This document shows, piece by piece, positions 1-9,843 of a stretch of 64,000 bases of DNA. The stretch is from Penium margaritaceum (taxonomy: Eukaryota; Streptophyta; Zygnematophyceae; Desmidiales; Peniaceae): the NCBI GenBank assembly GCA_023375785.1, contig SZWC01000829.1:179364-243363 (forward strand), in the 5' to 3' direction. Each line of letters starts with the position of its first letter. The first letter of the stretch is position 1. The notes beneath the pieces are model-generated. The model saw nothing but the letters and a program-made list of their open reading frames with translations, had not been told where the DNA came from and did not search any database. The translations under genes were made by a program, and so were the position numbers.

Positions 1-258
1 TACGCTGCTTGAGCTGCAACCAATGCTCCTACTATGCAACACCATGATTGCCGCGGTTGCTATGTCCACTGTTGCTACTACTGTTGCCGATGTAGTCGCT
101 AATGCTGCTGTGCGCGGCTCACTGCCCCTGTGGCGTTCACATGCGGTCGCTTCGTGCTCCCTCACGCTGCTACCATCGTGGCACCACGTGACGCGTTCTA
201 TTTGCGTTCCACCCACTACTGCTCCGTCTATTGCTTCTACTGCTCACACGACCCTTGC
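1..258 (-). repeat. GCT/GTA trinucleotide-rich leader of truncated element A
   Basis: Read on the minus strand, this stretch lies directly downstream of a primer-binding site and consists of quasi-periodic GCAGTAGC/GCAACAGTAG triplets. The same composition follows PBS sites at 18.5 kb and 30.38 kb, so I read it as the 5' leader of an LTR element that continues off the left edge. Small open frames here are a by-product of the triplet periodicity, and no protein is recognised. Confidence 0.55.
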
Positions 259-270
259 GCTCTGATACCA
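259..270 (-). other. Primer-binding site (iMet tRNA type), element A
   Basis: On the plus strand GCTCTGATACCA is the exact reverse complement of TGGTATCAGAGC, the standard plant copia PBS that pairs with the 3' end of initiator tRNA-Met. It is separated from the LTR by a 4-bp spacer (AACT on the minus strand), as at 18.53 kb (AGCT). Confidence 0.8.
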
Positions 271-274
271 AGTT

Positions 275-937
275 AGAAATATTTTAGGGCATGTAAGCCC
301 ATGCAAAAACGAACATGAGGTCTGTGTGTGAGTGCCTTGTAAAACGGCCAAAAAATGGCTATGCCCGGAACGTGTAGTATGAAAGAATAAGGAGAGCTTA
401 CAAATGAGCCCCTAGCGGGCTTATGTAGGGGTACCGGCAGCTAGCTGCACCGGGCCCCGTCACCCCCGCTAAACCCAAATGAGTCAGTGTCGAGAAAATA
501 CTACATACACCACAAGAACAACAAATGTGGTCTCCTCGAGGCACCGAAACAACTCTCTGAGTGCCCGGGTCTTGACCACCGGGAAAGTACGAGCAGTGCT
601 AGAAAAACTCGAAATCAGTGTCCAAACATCCAAAAGTTTTTCCGAACATTGGAAGCCCTACTACAACCATCGAGTCTCCTCGTCGCATTGGTACAGTCCA
701 CCGGGTGCGCGGGTCTCAACCCACCGAGAAAATGCTCCTACCTCCCAACAAGCCCACAGGGCTGCCGGAACGCATTGACCGCGTCTCACCGGCGCTGTCG
801 TAGGTGTTGGAGGAGTCTCGGTATAGTCCGGAGGCCTATCGTGTTGCCACACCCTCCTCCACCACATACCACCAATGTGGGTATATGGATAATCCATCGG
901 CGTCAGTCGTGACGGGTTGAAGCCACACAAACCAACA
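275..937 (-). repeat. 5' LTR of element A (minus strand)
   Basis: This is bounded on the left by the PBS and on the right by ...CCACACAAACCAACA. The same terminal sequence (GACGGGTGGAAGCCACA..CCAACA) ends the 777-bp LTRs at 43165 and 54327. It contains two copies of the GTGCCCGGGTCTCGACC-type module (near 561 and 705), and a block resembling the 24.0-24.2 kb LTR (GGAGAGCTTACAA ... CCCCGTCAC). The inner boundary is +/- a few bases. Confidence 0.7.
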
Positions 938-1478
938 TGTGCGGTTCTTGCCACGTGTACCAAACGATTGACAACCAATCGCGCACCTCATGTATGTGCC
1001 AGCACAAAAAAGTGGACAGATCCATTGATAAGGAGCGGTCGTGGATGGTCAACAAGAACAAGCAATGTTGGATTTATGTAGATAATCATTTGTGAACAAA
1101 CAGATCAATTTGCAATGATTTCTTGACATTCAGCTCGTATAATGTTTTAACTACATCGCCAACATTTGACGATTCAATCTGCGTATTTCTTTTTTATGTC
1201 CATGTAAGCTGACTACACGTTCCGTGTATTTTCGTGTCCAGTGGTCCAAGCCTGGTGTCGTCAGGTGAGATGGTAGAGGAGTGACATGTTATCCTTAGTT
1301 TACCTGGTTTAATTACTAAACTAGAGAGGTTGCTGAGAAAATCGATGTACACTTAAGCTCTTTCTTAAAACCTTGCTCCATAGTCAGAGTGAAGTCGCCT
1401 CGAAGTATCTTCGTGGCGACTTCACTTCTGGCAGCTCGCTTTGTCATTTCGCTTGCCACTTGCAAAGTGGACGAAGCA
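938..1478. other. Unassigned spacer between element A and E1 flank
   Basis: I see no coding signal of interest here. The only striking structure is a 37-nt near-perfect hairpin at 1389-1425, listed separately. The right end abuts the 280-bp block X, which is duplicated inside the 3' end of E1. Confidence 0.5.
1389..1425. repeat. 37-nt near-perfect inverted repeat
   Basis: The arms GTGAAGTCGCC and GGCGACTTCAC (11 bp) enclose a T/T mismatch, then CGAAG/CTTCG (5 bp) and a TAT loop. Function is unknown. It lies just upstream of block X and is not part of the duplicated segment. Confidence 0.75.
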
Positions 1479-1758
1479 ATGTTTTCTCAGATAAGAGTGA
1501 GATCGAGACAAGACCGAGACAAGAAAAATGTACAACGTTACGAGACCAAGATTTTCTCGTCCTTTGTACTTAGTACAAGACATCTTGAACCGAATTGAAA
1601 GAAAACGAGTTCGAGATCAAGAAATCTTGTTTCGATTTTGATTCAACAACCCTACGCCAGAGCGCGGAAAGGTGGTGGCCCCACCCACCAGTAGCTGCTA
1701 GAGAGTTGCCACATCATCCCAGGTGCTTGCAAGCACATCCTGTAGTTTTCTTTGCTAT
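1479..1758 (+). repeat. Block X, original copy (5' flank of E1)
   Basis: A 280-bp sequence ending in GCTAT, immediately before the E1 5' LTR. It recurs at 7521-7800 with about six differences by eye. Because its last 5 bp match the bases after the 3' LTR (8427-8431), I interpret it as pre-insertion host flank whose final GCTAT is the target-site duplication. Confidence 0.75.
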
Positions 1759-2384
1759 TGTTAATTCATGCCCTCTCTCTCTTTCTCACACATGTGTCCT
1801 CGGGTGCGCAGGGCATGGTGATCCCGAGATCAGTGGAGACTCATGCTGAGACCAACTGTTCCCAAAGAATTGGGCACCGAGATCGCTACGTGACTCCCCT
1901 CGGCGTGGTCCCATGCCCTCCACCCTCATCGGCTGCTCCAACCGTCTCACATCGGCATCAAAGACTCAGAATTTATTCTATGGTTGATTGATCTTGCTTC
2001 CGTAGAAATTCTCTGTTGTTGTGCTTGAGCATTTTGCTACTCACCTCAGGACCCGGGTTTGCTTGGGTGTGTGTGTTTTGTTAGGCGCCTAGCTCAAACA
2101 GGGCATATAGGAAAAACAGGGAAGGGCTGACATGAAGGGCGAGTTCGCCCTCGGCCAAGGCAGCGAGCGAGCGAGCGAGGCAGGCTTCGCTCGCTCGCTC
2201 GCTCGCTGGCCCGCTGGCCACGCGAGGCTCGAAAGTCGAGCCTCGCTCTCTCCCCCACTTACTCGCTACCTCCAGACACTTAGTTTTTTTCGAAACTGAC
2301 GCCGTGGATTTTCATGGCTAACGCACTCATACGTTAACCTTTTGACGTGATTCCAGTTTCATTTGAAAGGTAGTGAGTCTCTCA
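1759..2384 (+). repeat. E1 5' LTR
   Basis: 626 bp, TGTTAATTC...GTCTCTCA. It holds two strong hairpins: an 18-bp (GCGA)n stem (2161-2178 with 2191-2208) and an 11-bp stem with an AAG loop (2222-2246). Both are preserved in the 3' copy at +6042. A run of CT repeats follows the LTR start. No TATA box can be assigned with confidence. Confidence 0.92.
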
Positions 2385-2396
2385 TGGTATCAGAGC
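2385..2396 (+). other. E1 primer-binding site
   Basis: TGGTATCAGAGC starts directly after the terminal CA of the 5' LTR and matches the initiator tRNA-Met complement used by most plant copia elements for minus-strand priming. Confidence 0.93.
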
Positions 2397-2852
2397 ACAG
2401 TCGACGGCCAGAAGCTGCTAAAGCAGACAGATCCGGGCCTGCAAAGTTGACGGCTGCGAGGACGTGAGGGAAAAACGTCAACCCCTTAAGGGCCGACGCG
2501 GCCTGGAGCGCCGACGGACAGCTTGCGCACGACCAGTGAATGGTCATTGAGGTCGCCCAGGGATGTGGATTCTGCTGGAGCAACGTGAGAACGAGAAAAC
2601 AAGGGAGGAGGTGAAGTGGGGAAAGAAGGGGGCGACGCAAGGGAAGCCGCCAGCCCTCTCTAAGGACGGACTGGGGGCAAGAGAGCTAGCCCAGGCGAAG
2701 CTTAGGCACTAGTGAGGGGAAGTTGGGAGACACTTGCCAAGCTCATGATGTCGGAGCCGCAAGGAAGCAATGGGGACCGCGCCAACGGCGACGATCGCCC
2801 TAGTGCAAACGAGGGTCGTTCCGCCGGTGGCCAGGGAACTACCTGAGGAGCA
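2397..2852 (+). other. E1 untranslated leader with interrupted N-terminal frame
   Basis: Two adjacent ATGs at 2745 and 2748 are in frame with the polyprotein and open about 33 codons rich in Gly, Ser, Asn and Asp, but a TGA at 2844-2846 ends the frame nine bases before the GTG at 2853. A CGA to TGA change at a CpG would explain it. If these are the native starts, this copy needs readthrough or is already inactivated. Confidence 0.6.
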
Positions 2853-5800
2853 GTGACGTGGCAGGATATAGACCGACTCGGTTTTCATCGCGACCTCACA
2901 CCGCCCGCTCTCGGGACCCGTGACTTTCTCGCGTGGAAGGAGCTATTTCTTTCATGGGCAAAGGAGCACGGACTCGAGGATCGCTTCCTCGAGTCCCCTA
3001 CTGCAGAAATCAGTGACAGGACACTGCTGATTGCCTACAACGCCCTTGTGCGGGCTCTCCCAGACCCGCAAGGATACTCTCTACGACAGTTTCGTCAAGG
3101 GGGACGGGGAGAGGATCCAGCCGACCCCCGGAGTGGCGCTGCCTGGCCATATGAAGCCTGGCAGCATCTGCTGAAGCGGCAAGAGGAGCAAGGGATGGCA
3201 CTGCTAGTGACCCTCCGCGACAACCTGCACACACTCTACCCCAAACCGGGCGCACCGGTGTCAGACTACTGGGACGAAGCAATGGACTTGCGACGCCGCA
3301 TTGTGGGGCTGGGGGCATCTTGCTCAGTTTTCGAGTGGCTCGACACGGTGCTCCTCCACCTTGGAGAAGCCTACAAGGAATTTTGGCGAGACTTCTTCCG
3401 CCGTACTCCGGTTACAGAGGTCAAAAACATCGACCTCGAAGTTGTCTACAGACAGCTTCGGAACTATGAGGACATCCTTAAGGGAGAGCAACGTGAATCC
3501 GGTACAGCTACCCCTACCGCCTACACCCACCAATCTGCAGTGGCGGTGGTCACGCAGGTGGATGCCACCACTGCTCAGAGGTGGGGCACCGGTGGCCGCC
3601 AGGCTCACGGGGGCGGAGGACGAGGACGTGGTTGCGGCCGCAACTCTGGAGGTCGTACGTGTAGCTATTGCGGTCAGGCAGACCACTTCTGGCACTCTTG
3701 TCCTACTCTTCAGCGTCGGATGTTGGAGCAGCAGCAGCGACAGCAGCAGCCCCAGTACGCACAGCAGCAGCATCAGCAGCAGCAGCATTACCAGCAGCAG
3801 CGGCAGTGGTTGCAGCCTCCGATCTCAGCACCAGCGCAGCCGTATTTGCAGGGCGGCTATGGAGCACCACCCCGCATGCATTCACCAGTTGCAGCAGTGA
3901 CCTATGGTGCACCACCCCAGTTACTGATCCCTCAGGTATTTCCCCCAGGGCCACAGCCGTTTCCACTACCACCATACCCGGGGATGTACGCACCCCCACC
4001 CATGCTCGCAGAGGCGACTCCACCTCCAGCCTGGGCAGTCCGCGCATGGGAGCAGACAGGGGCAGCCACAGTTGGAGGGGCTGCTCCAGACACAGTGTGG
4101 CCGCCATCTGAGGAGCTGATGCCGACCGCACCACCAGCAGCAGGTCAGAAGTTGGGTTGCACGCATGTCACCACCTCACACGTTCTACCCATGCATGAGT
4201 GGTTGTTTGACACTGCAGCATCACATCACATGTCGCCGCATCGTTGGTTGTTTGTGTCGCTGTATGCTGCACATGATATTGATGGTGTGCGTACGGAATC
4301 TGGGGAAGTGCTGCGGATTGAAGGTGTGGGCACGATTGCACTGCAAGCACCGGGAGGGGTGATATGGCTGACTGGAGTGTTGTATGTGCCCCGACTAAAG
4401 GTGAACTTGTTTTCTGGGGGTCAACTTGATCGTCAGGCAGGCATGTCCGCACTGACGCAGAATCAGCGATGTTCGCTCTTTGATGGCAGTGGATCGTTGC
4501 TGGTAGACGGGCCACTGCATGCTGACATGCTCTACAGGCTAACACTGTTCCCATGCATCGGGTCACCACGCCCACAACTGCACATCATGACTGGCACGGA
4601 TGCACATCATACTGACCTGCTACACAGGCGTCTGGCGCACATCAATAAGGAACTGGTGACAGAGCTACTCAAACACACACCTGCGTACGGACTGACACCT
4701 GTAGACTGCCCACACGGACTGAAGAACAATACTTGTCTTGAATGTCATGAAGGGAAGTCACACAGACAAACCTTTCCCAAGTCTGAACACGACAGCATTT
4801 CCCCACTAGAGTTGGTACATGCTCACTTGACTGGACCAATGCCTCTCCCCTTCCTCCAGTATGGAGCACAATACATACTGACATTGACTGACGACTACAG
4901 CCGCTTTCGCTGGGCATTTCGGCTCCGCACGAAGGCTGATGCCCAGCGTGCCATCGCTGAATGGATACCCTATGCTGAACGTCAAACTGGCTGCAGCCTC
5001 AAGGTACTACGTACGGATAGAGGGGGTGAATTCTTGGACACTCTGACCGCAGAACTGAAAGGACGAGGCATAGTGCACCAAACTACTGCCCCGTACACCC
5101 CTCAACAGAACGGTGTCGCTGAACGATGGCACCGTACGTTGGGAGATGCACTGCGTACGCTTCTGACTGAATCTGGTCTCACCTTTGGATTTTGGGAAGA
5201 GGCAGTGAAGTACATCACCTGGGTGTGGAACAGGATACCACAAGGTCCACTACCAAAGTCGGTCACACCGTGGGAACGATGGTTCAAAGAGCGGGCAGAC
5301 TTGCGACCAGCAAGAGTCTGGGGAACCATGGCCTGCGTGTGGCTTCCAGAACAACAACGATCACACAAGTTGAGCCCAAGAGGCAAATGGTGTGTGTTTG
5401 TTGGAGTATCTCATGCCTCCAAGGCATGGAGATTCTGGGATCCGGTCAGTCACAGTTTTCTGGAGAGTCGGGACGCGTCCTTCCTGGAGCACATGCCGTA
5501 CAAGGCATTCCTCACCCTCAGACATGTCCCACAGCTCTCTGTACCCAAAAATTACCCTGAGCATGTGAGTGTACCTGTCTTCACTCCTCAAAGGACAACA
5601 CACGTGCAAAAGACCCCTGCACCCACTCCCGCACCACAGGCAGGTTCCCCTGTTCCCACAGACTTACTGGATCCCACAGACCTTGAAACTACAAGCTCGG
5701 AGGGCTCCCAGAGCCAGAGCACCCTTTCCCCTCCTGGTCTGCGACCTTTGAGTTCTGCTCAACCGTCAGGTCAGAGCAGGGAACCTGCCCCTGTGGAGCT

Positions 5801-7469
5801 CCGCAGGTCCTCAAGAAACCTGCCTCGGGTGAACTACAGACAGTTTTACAATATGGTCTGTACACAATCTCCTCACGTGGAGCAGACTGAACCAACCACC
5901 CTTGCTGAAGCAAGGGGGCGTTCTGACGCAAAAGAATGGGAACAAGCCATGGCTGATGAAATAAACGATCTGTTGGAGCACAAGGTATTTAAACTTGTCC
6001 CAATCCCACCAGGTCGCAAAGCCATTGACATGAAATGGATCTTCAAGCTCAAGAGAAACCTGGCAGGCATGATAGAAAAATACAAAGCCAGGTTGGTAGC
6101 CAAGGGATTCCACCAAATCCCCGGCCAGGACTTTACGGACACGTATGCCCCAGTGGGAAAAAACACAAGCAGTCGCATCTTGCTGGGTATTGCAGCTCTT
6201 GAGGATTGGGAAGTGCATCAAATGGATGTGAAAAATGCGTTTCTGAACGGCCCACTGGAAGAAGAGTTGTATGTGCAGCAACCAGAAGGGTTTGAGGATG
6301 GGACTGACAGAGTGTGGCTGCTCCTTAAAGCTCTCTATGGCTTGAAGCAGGCACCAAGGTGTTGGAACAAAGAAATCAAGCGCACATTGGACAAAGGTGG
6401 GTTCATCCAAAGCATGTCTGATCCCTCCCTCTTCCTTCGCTGGACAGAAAAGGGACTTGTTGCCCTCATTGTCTACGTGGATGACTTACTCATTCTTTCC
6501 CCTTCTCTTCCTCTTGTGCTCGACACTAAAGCTCTACTCACTGCACACTACCGCATGAGAGACCTTGGAGAGGTACATGACTTCTTGGGCATGACCATCA
6601 CACGGGACCGCAAGGCACGCACCCTCTCCTTGCATCAAGGACGATTCATCGCTCATCTCACTGCACGATTTGCACACCTTGTACAGCACCTTCCTCGACA
6701 GTGCACACCCATGAGTCCAGATGTCTACGCACACCTACTGGATGTGAACACCACGGACTACGGACCAGACACAGACCCCACACTGTACAGACAGATACTC
6801 GGCAGCTTGAGCTATCTAGCCACTACCACACGGCTAGACATAGCCTGCACAGTCAACACGCTTGCTCAGTTCAACCAGCAACCCTGCACCAGTCACCACA
6901 AGGCACTCCTGAAACTGTTGCGATTTGTGCTGGACACTCCCACTGTCGGTCTTGTTTTCTCTCCATCACAAGCACCTCTGTTGGATGGTTTTTGCGACAG
7001 TGACTATGCACGTGACAAAGCAGCACGCAGCAGGGGCGGGTGGGTTTTCCGGCTTGCGGGCACAGCAGTCGCTTGGCGCAGCGCAAAGCAGTCTTGTGTG
7101 GCAAGGAGTGTGGCTGAGGCTGAGTATATGGCGCTTGGTGAAGCCTCATGCGAAGCAATATGGCTGCGTCGGCTGCTGGATGAATTGGGTTTTTCTGTGG
7201 GTGCTGTCTCATTGCATAGCGACAGCTCAGCAGCTCGTCGCATCACAGCGAATGACGGAGTGTTGCATCCACGCACGAAGCACATAAGCGTAGAACATCA
7301 CTTTGTACGTGAGGCAGTCGAAGCGGGCGCAGTTCACGTGTGCGGCATTAGGGGTACTGAGAAACTGGCAGATTTCCTCACAAAGGCTGTCCCATCATCC
7401 TCACTCACTGTACAACTGCATCAACTTGGGTGCATGCCTCTTGCACCCTTGGCCAAGGGGGCGTGTTAA
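2853..7469 (+). CDS. Ty1/copia gag-pol polyprotein (E1)
   Basis: A single 1538-codon frame encodes, in order: gag, with a CX2CX4HX4C zinc knuckle (C270, C273, H278, C283) and a Gln/Pro-rich segment (about 288-390); aspartic protease with DTAAS at D453; integrase with the HHCC motif H591, H596, C628, C631 and a D,D,E core near D680/681, D722 and E757; reverse transcriptase with D1125 and YVDD (D1210, D1211); and RNase H with the CDSD motif at 1381-1384, E1422/E1424, D1457 and a TKHI motif. All catalytic residues I can recognise are present. The TAA stop lies 6 bp inside the 3' LTR. The frame opens with GTG, not ATG. The in-frame ATGs at 2745/2748 are cut off by TGA 2844, so the true start is uncertain. 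The product would replicate the element via a virus-like particle. Confidence 0.92.
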   Translation: MTWQDIDRLGFHRDLTPPALGTRDFLAWKELFLSWAKEHGLEDRFLESPTAEISDRTLLIAYNALVRALPDPQGYSLRQFRQGGRGEDPADPRSGAAWPYEAWQHLLKRQEEQGMALLVTLRDNLHTLYPKPGAPVSDYWDEAMDLRRRIVGLGASCSVFEWLDTVLLHLGEAYKEFWRDFFRRTPVTEVKNIDLEVVYRQLRNYEDILKGEQRESGTATPTAYTHQSAVAVVTQVDATTAQRWGTGGRQAHGGGGRGRGCGRNSGGRTCSYCGQADHFWHSCPTLQRRMLEQQQRQQQPQYAQQQHQQQQHYQQQRQWLQPPISAPAQPYLQGGYGAPPRMHSPVAAVTYGAPPQLLIPQVFPPGPQPFPLPPYPGMYAPPPMLAEATPPPAWAVRAWEQTGAATVGGAAPDTVWPPSEELMPTAPPAAGQKLGCTHVTTSHVLPMHEWLFDTAASHHMSPHRWLFVSLYAAHDIDGVRTESGEVLRIEGVGTIALQAPGGVIWLTGVLYVPRLKVNLFSGGQLDRQAGMSALTQNQRCSLFDGSGSLLVDGPLHADMLYRLTLFPCIGSPRPQLHIMTGTDAHHTDLLHRRLAHINKELVTELLKHTPAYGLTPVDCPHGLKNNTCLECHEGKSHRQTFPKSEHDSISPLELVHAHLTGPMPLPFLQYGAQYILTLTDDYSRFRWAFRLRTKADAQRAIAEWIPYAERQTGCSLKVLRTDRGGEFLDTLTAELKGRGIVHQTTAPYTPQQNGVAERWHRTLGDALRTLLTESGLTFGFWEEAVKYITWVWNRIPQGPLPKSVTPWERWFKERADLRPARVWGTMACVWLPEQQRSHKLSPRGKWCVFVGVSHASKAWRFWDPVSHSFLESRDASFLEHMPYKAFLTLRHVPQLSVPKNYPEHVSVPVFTPQRTTHVQKTPAPTPAPQAGSPVPTDLLDPTDLETTSSEGSQSQSTLSPPGLRPLSSAQPSGQSREPAPVELRRSSRNLPRVNYRQFYNMVCTQSPHVEQTEPTTLAEARGRSDAKEWEQAMADEINDLLEHKVFKLVPIPPGRKAIDMKWIFKLKRNLAGMIEKYKARLVAKGFHQIPGQDFTDTYAPVGKNTSSRILLGIAALEDWEVHQMDVKNAFLNGPLEEELYVQQPEGFEDGTDRVWLLLKALYGLKQAPRCWNKEIKRTLDKGGFIQSMSDPSLFLRWTEKGLVALIVYVDDLLILSPSLPLVLDTKALLTAHYRMRDLGEVHDFLGMTITRDRKARTLSLHQGRFIAHLTARFAHLVQHLPRQCTPMSPDVYAHLLDVNTTDYGPDTDPTLYRQILGSLSYLATTTRLDIACTVNTLAQFNQQPCTSHHKALLKLLRFVLDTPTVGLVFSPSQAPLLDGFCDSDYARDKAARSRGGWVFRLAGTAVAWRSAKQSCVARSVAEAEYMALGEASCEAIWLRRLLDELGFSVGAVSLHSDSSAARRITANDGVLHPRTKHISVEHHFVREAVEAGAVHVCGIRGTEKLADFLTKAVPSSSLTVQLHQLGCMPLAPLAKGAC

Positions 7470-7520
7470 TTCATGCCCTCTCTCTCTTTCTCACACATGT
7501 GTCCTCGGGTACGCAGGGCA
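7464..7520 (+). repeat. 57-bp stub of E1 3' LTR start
   Basis: It starts TGTTAATTC exactly where the 3' LTR should begin after the purine tract, and matches LTR positions 1-57 (one difference, GTACGC for GTGCGC). It then switches to block X at a short shared GCA. This is the original 3' LTR start, broken off. Confidence 0.85.
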
Positions 7521-7800
7521 ATGTTTTCTCAGATAAGAGTGAGATCGAGACAAGACCGAGACAAGAAAAATGCACAACGTTATGAGACCAAGATTTTCTC
7601 GTCCTTTGTACTTAGTACAAGACATCTTGAACCGAAGTGAAAGAAAACGAGTTCGAGATTGAGAAATCTTGTTTCGATTTTGATTCAACAACCCTACGCC
7701 AGAGCGCGGAAAGGTGGTGGCCCCACCCACCAGTAGCTGCTAGAGAGTTGCCACATCATCCCAGGTGCTTGCAAGCGCATCCTGTAGTTTTCTTTGCTAT
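7521..7800 (+). repeat. Block X, second copy inside the E1 3' end
   Basis: A 280-bp copy of the upstream flank 1479-1758, including the terminal GCTAT, followed by a complete LTR. The whole 906-bp unit 7521-8426 matches 1479-2384. This shows that flank plus 5' LTR was copied into the 3' LTR after, or during, insertion. Confidence 0.85.
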
Positions 7801-8426
7801 TGTTAATTCATGCCCTCTCTCTCTTTCTCACACATGTGTCCTCGGGTGCGCAGGGCATGGTGATCCCGAGATCAGTGGAGACTCATGCTGAGACCAACTG
7901 TTCCCAAAGAATTGCGCACCGAGATCGCTACGTGACTCCCCTCGGCGTGGTCCCATGCCCTCCACCCTCATCGGCTGCTCCAACCGTCTCACATCGGCAT
8001 CGAAGACTCAGAGTTTATTCTATGGTTGATTGATCTTGCTTCTGTAGAAATTCTCTGTTGTTGTGCTTGAGCATTTTGCTACTCACCTCAGGACCCGGGT
8101 TTGCTTGGGTGTGTGTGTTTCGTTAGGCGCCTAGCTCAAACAGGGCATATAGGAAAAACAGGGAAGGGCTGACATGAAGGGCGAGTTCGCCCTCGGCCAA
8201 GGCAGCGAGCGAGCGAGCGAGGCAGGCTTCGCTCGCTCGCTCGCTCGCTGGCCCGCTGGCCACGCGAGGCTCGAAAGTCGAGCCTCGCTCTCTCCCCCAC
8301 TTACTCGCTACCTCCAGACACTTAGTTTTTTTCGAAACTGACGCCGTGGATTTTCATGGCTAGCGCACTCATACGTTAACCTTTTGACGTGATTCCAGTT
8401 TCATTTGAAAGGTAGTGAGTCTCTCA
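7801..8426 (+). repeat. E1 3' LTR (complete copy)
   Basis: 626 bp, equal in length to the 5' LTR, ending ...GTCTCTCA. It is followed by GCTAT (8427-8431), the target-site duplication. Confidence 0.92.
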
Positions 8427-8431
8427 GCTAT

Positions 8432-8794
8432 GTCTAGAGATTTCTTAGCGGACTCACTTTTGAGCCCAATCGATGTCAGACTTGTGCGTGTAACATGCAG
8501 TAGCATCCGGCTTGAGATTCTACATGTCTGGGTTCAGAAGGTGGTGGATTTAGATGCGTGTGCGTAGACTTCCGGCTACAATAGTGATTTAGGCCCTTTT
8601 TTTGCGCAGACTGACATTATCACGTGCATCACCCATCGTGCACGGTGGTAGTTACTTGTGCTTTGTGCTTGTCACTTTTGATTTCTCTCTGCATCACTAA
8701 GCTATTGGAGCTTATGAAACATTAAGCGTCTTCCTAGCCTAAAACATGATGCTTCTTACACATGCATGTTTGCTCTTGTAACACTTCTAGGGCA
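8432..8794. other. Unassigned spacer between E1 and E2
   Basis: 363 bp that I cannot assign. No plausible coding frame and no repeat shared with the rest of the window were seen. Confidence 0.4.
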
Positions 8795-9532
8795 TGAAAC
8801 GATGCTGCACTATTCCGGGCAAGACTACTTTATACCGCCTCACACACTTGGACTGAAGTGTGTGGCTTTCTATGCCCAGACTTACCGCTTGAGCAGCATT
8901 GGCTGCTAAGTTGAGAGAGGGAAAGCTCGCATTCAAAAGTTAGCACCACAACTACAGTTGGATGTGAGTAATGACTGAGTTGACAGCCATAATGAGGTTT
9001 GGTCAGAGACCCCTCCCTCACAAACCTAGGCCCTCACCTTTATGAGGCTTTACCACCAACCATTCAGGAAAATGCACTATTGTTTGGCTTGAGGGGTTTG
9101 CTCTGTGAGCCCTGCCAGAGGATCGACAGCCCCAAACTCGAGCATCGTCCGTTTTTCTTGAAAACTAGAACACATCACAATATGCCTCTTGCAAATGCAG
9201 CCGTGCAGTTGTAATCTTCTAGAAAACTCACAAATCGAGGTTATGGCTGTCTGAACCTTGGCAAACTCTATGCTACTCAGAGCAGCGGCCCACGACTGTC
9301 GATGACATGAGTGACGGTGGCTACTGCCAATGGAACTGGACGTGCACTGCTACCAAGAGAAAGACTCCACAGGAGGAGACGGAAGCCATGTCTCTCACAA
9401 TGATGCGACATCCCCTCCATTGCTCAGCACCCACCGTTGTCAACTTCCACCGAGTCAGTCGTCTGCACAAGCATATATACCAACCAAGAGGTCCCAACAC
9501 AGATCAATGAGACTGTGGATACACAAATTACA
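8795..9532 (-). repeat. E2 3' LTR (left copy)
   Basis: 738 bp, TGAAACGATG...CAAATTACA on the plus strand, clearly similar along its length to 18537-19238 (for example GAGAGGGAAAGCT.GCATTCAAAAGTTAGCACCA is shared in parts). It is followed by GTACTCCCCCATG, whose complement is the expected polypurine tract of a minus-strand element. Confidence 0.8.
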
Positions 9533-9843
9533 GTACTCCCCCATGACCTCTGGACACTAGTGTACATACATGTGCAAAAATCATTCATCGATAGTGCACA
9601 AAACATGTCATTCTTCCCCATGCTCTTATGCCCCCATACTCCAGCATGTCCACACAAGTGTGAAGACAAGAACATGAAGAGTTAGGGCATACACGAGGTA
9701 ACGCAGGATAAGGGAGCTCACGGAGACAAAACAATACACTCATGGATGTAGAATATCCAAAGTCCCAGTATTTTTGAACGGTGCATGCTTAATGGCCTTG
9801 TTCAAGAAGTCACCCAGCTGTCGCACGGTCCCGACCCACACAA

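Larger units (their letters stand above)
1759..8426 (+). mobile_element. E1: nearly intact Ty1/copia LTR retrotransposon
   Basis: The order is 5' LTR (1759-2384), PBS, gag-pol ORF, short purine tract (7455-7461, AAGGGGG), then a rearranged 3' end finishing in a full 626-bp LTR (7801-8426). Flanking 5-bp duplications GCTAT lie at 1754-1758 and 8427-8431. LTRs start TG and end CA, and differ at about six positions in 626, so the insertion is young compared with every other element here. The domain order gag-protease-integrase-RT-RNase H defines it as copia. The 3' end is abnormal: 57 bp of LTR start, then block X, then a complete LTR. Confidence 0.92.

Noticed and set aside
1479-8426. E1 LTR being 963 bp long, with block X as part of the LTR
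   Set aside because: The 5' copy would lack its first 57 bp, and the GCTAT match between 1754-1758 and 8427-8431 would be chance. The 626-bp LTR with TSD explains both ends.
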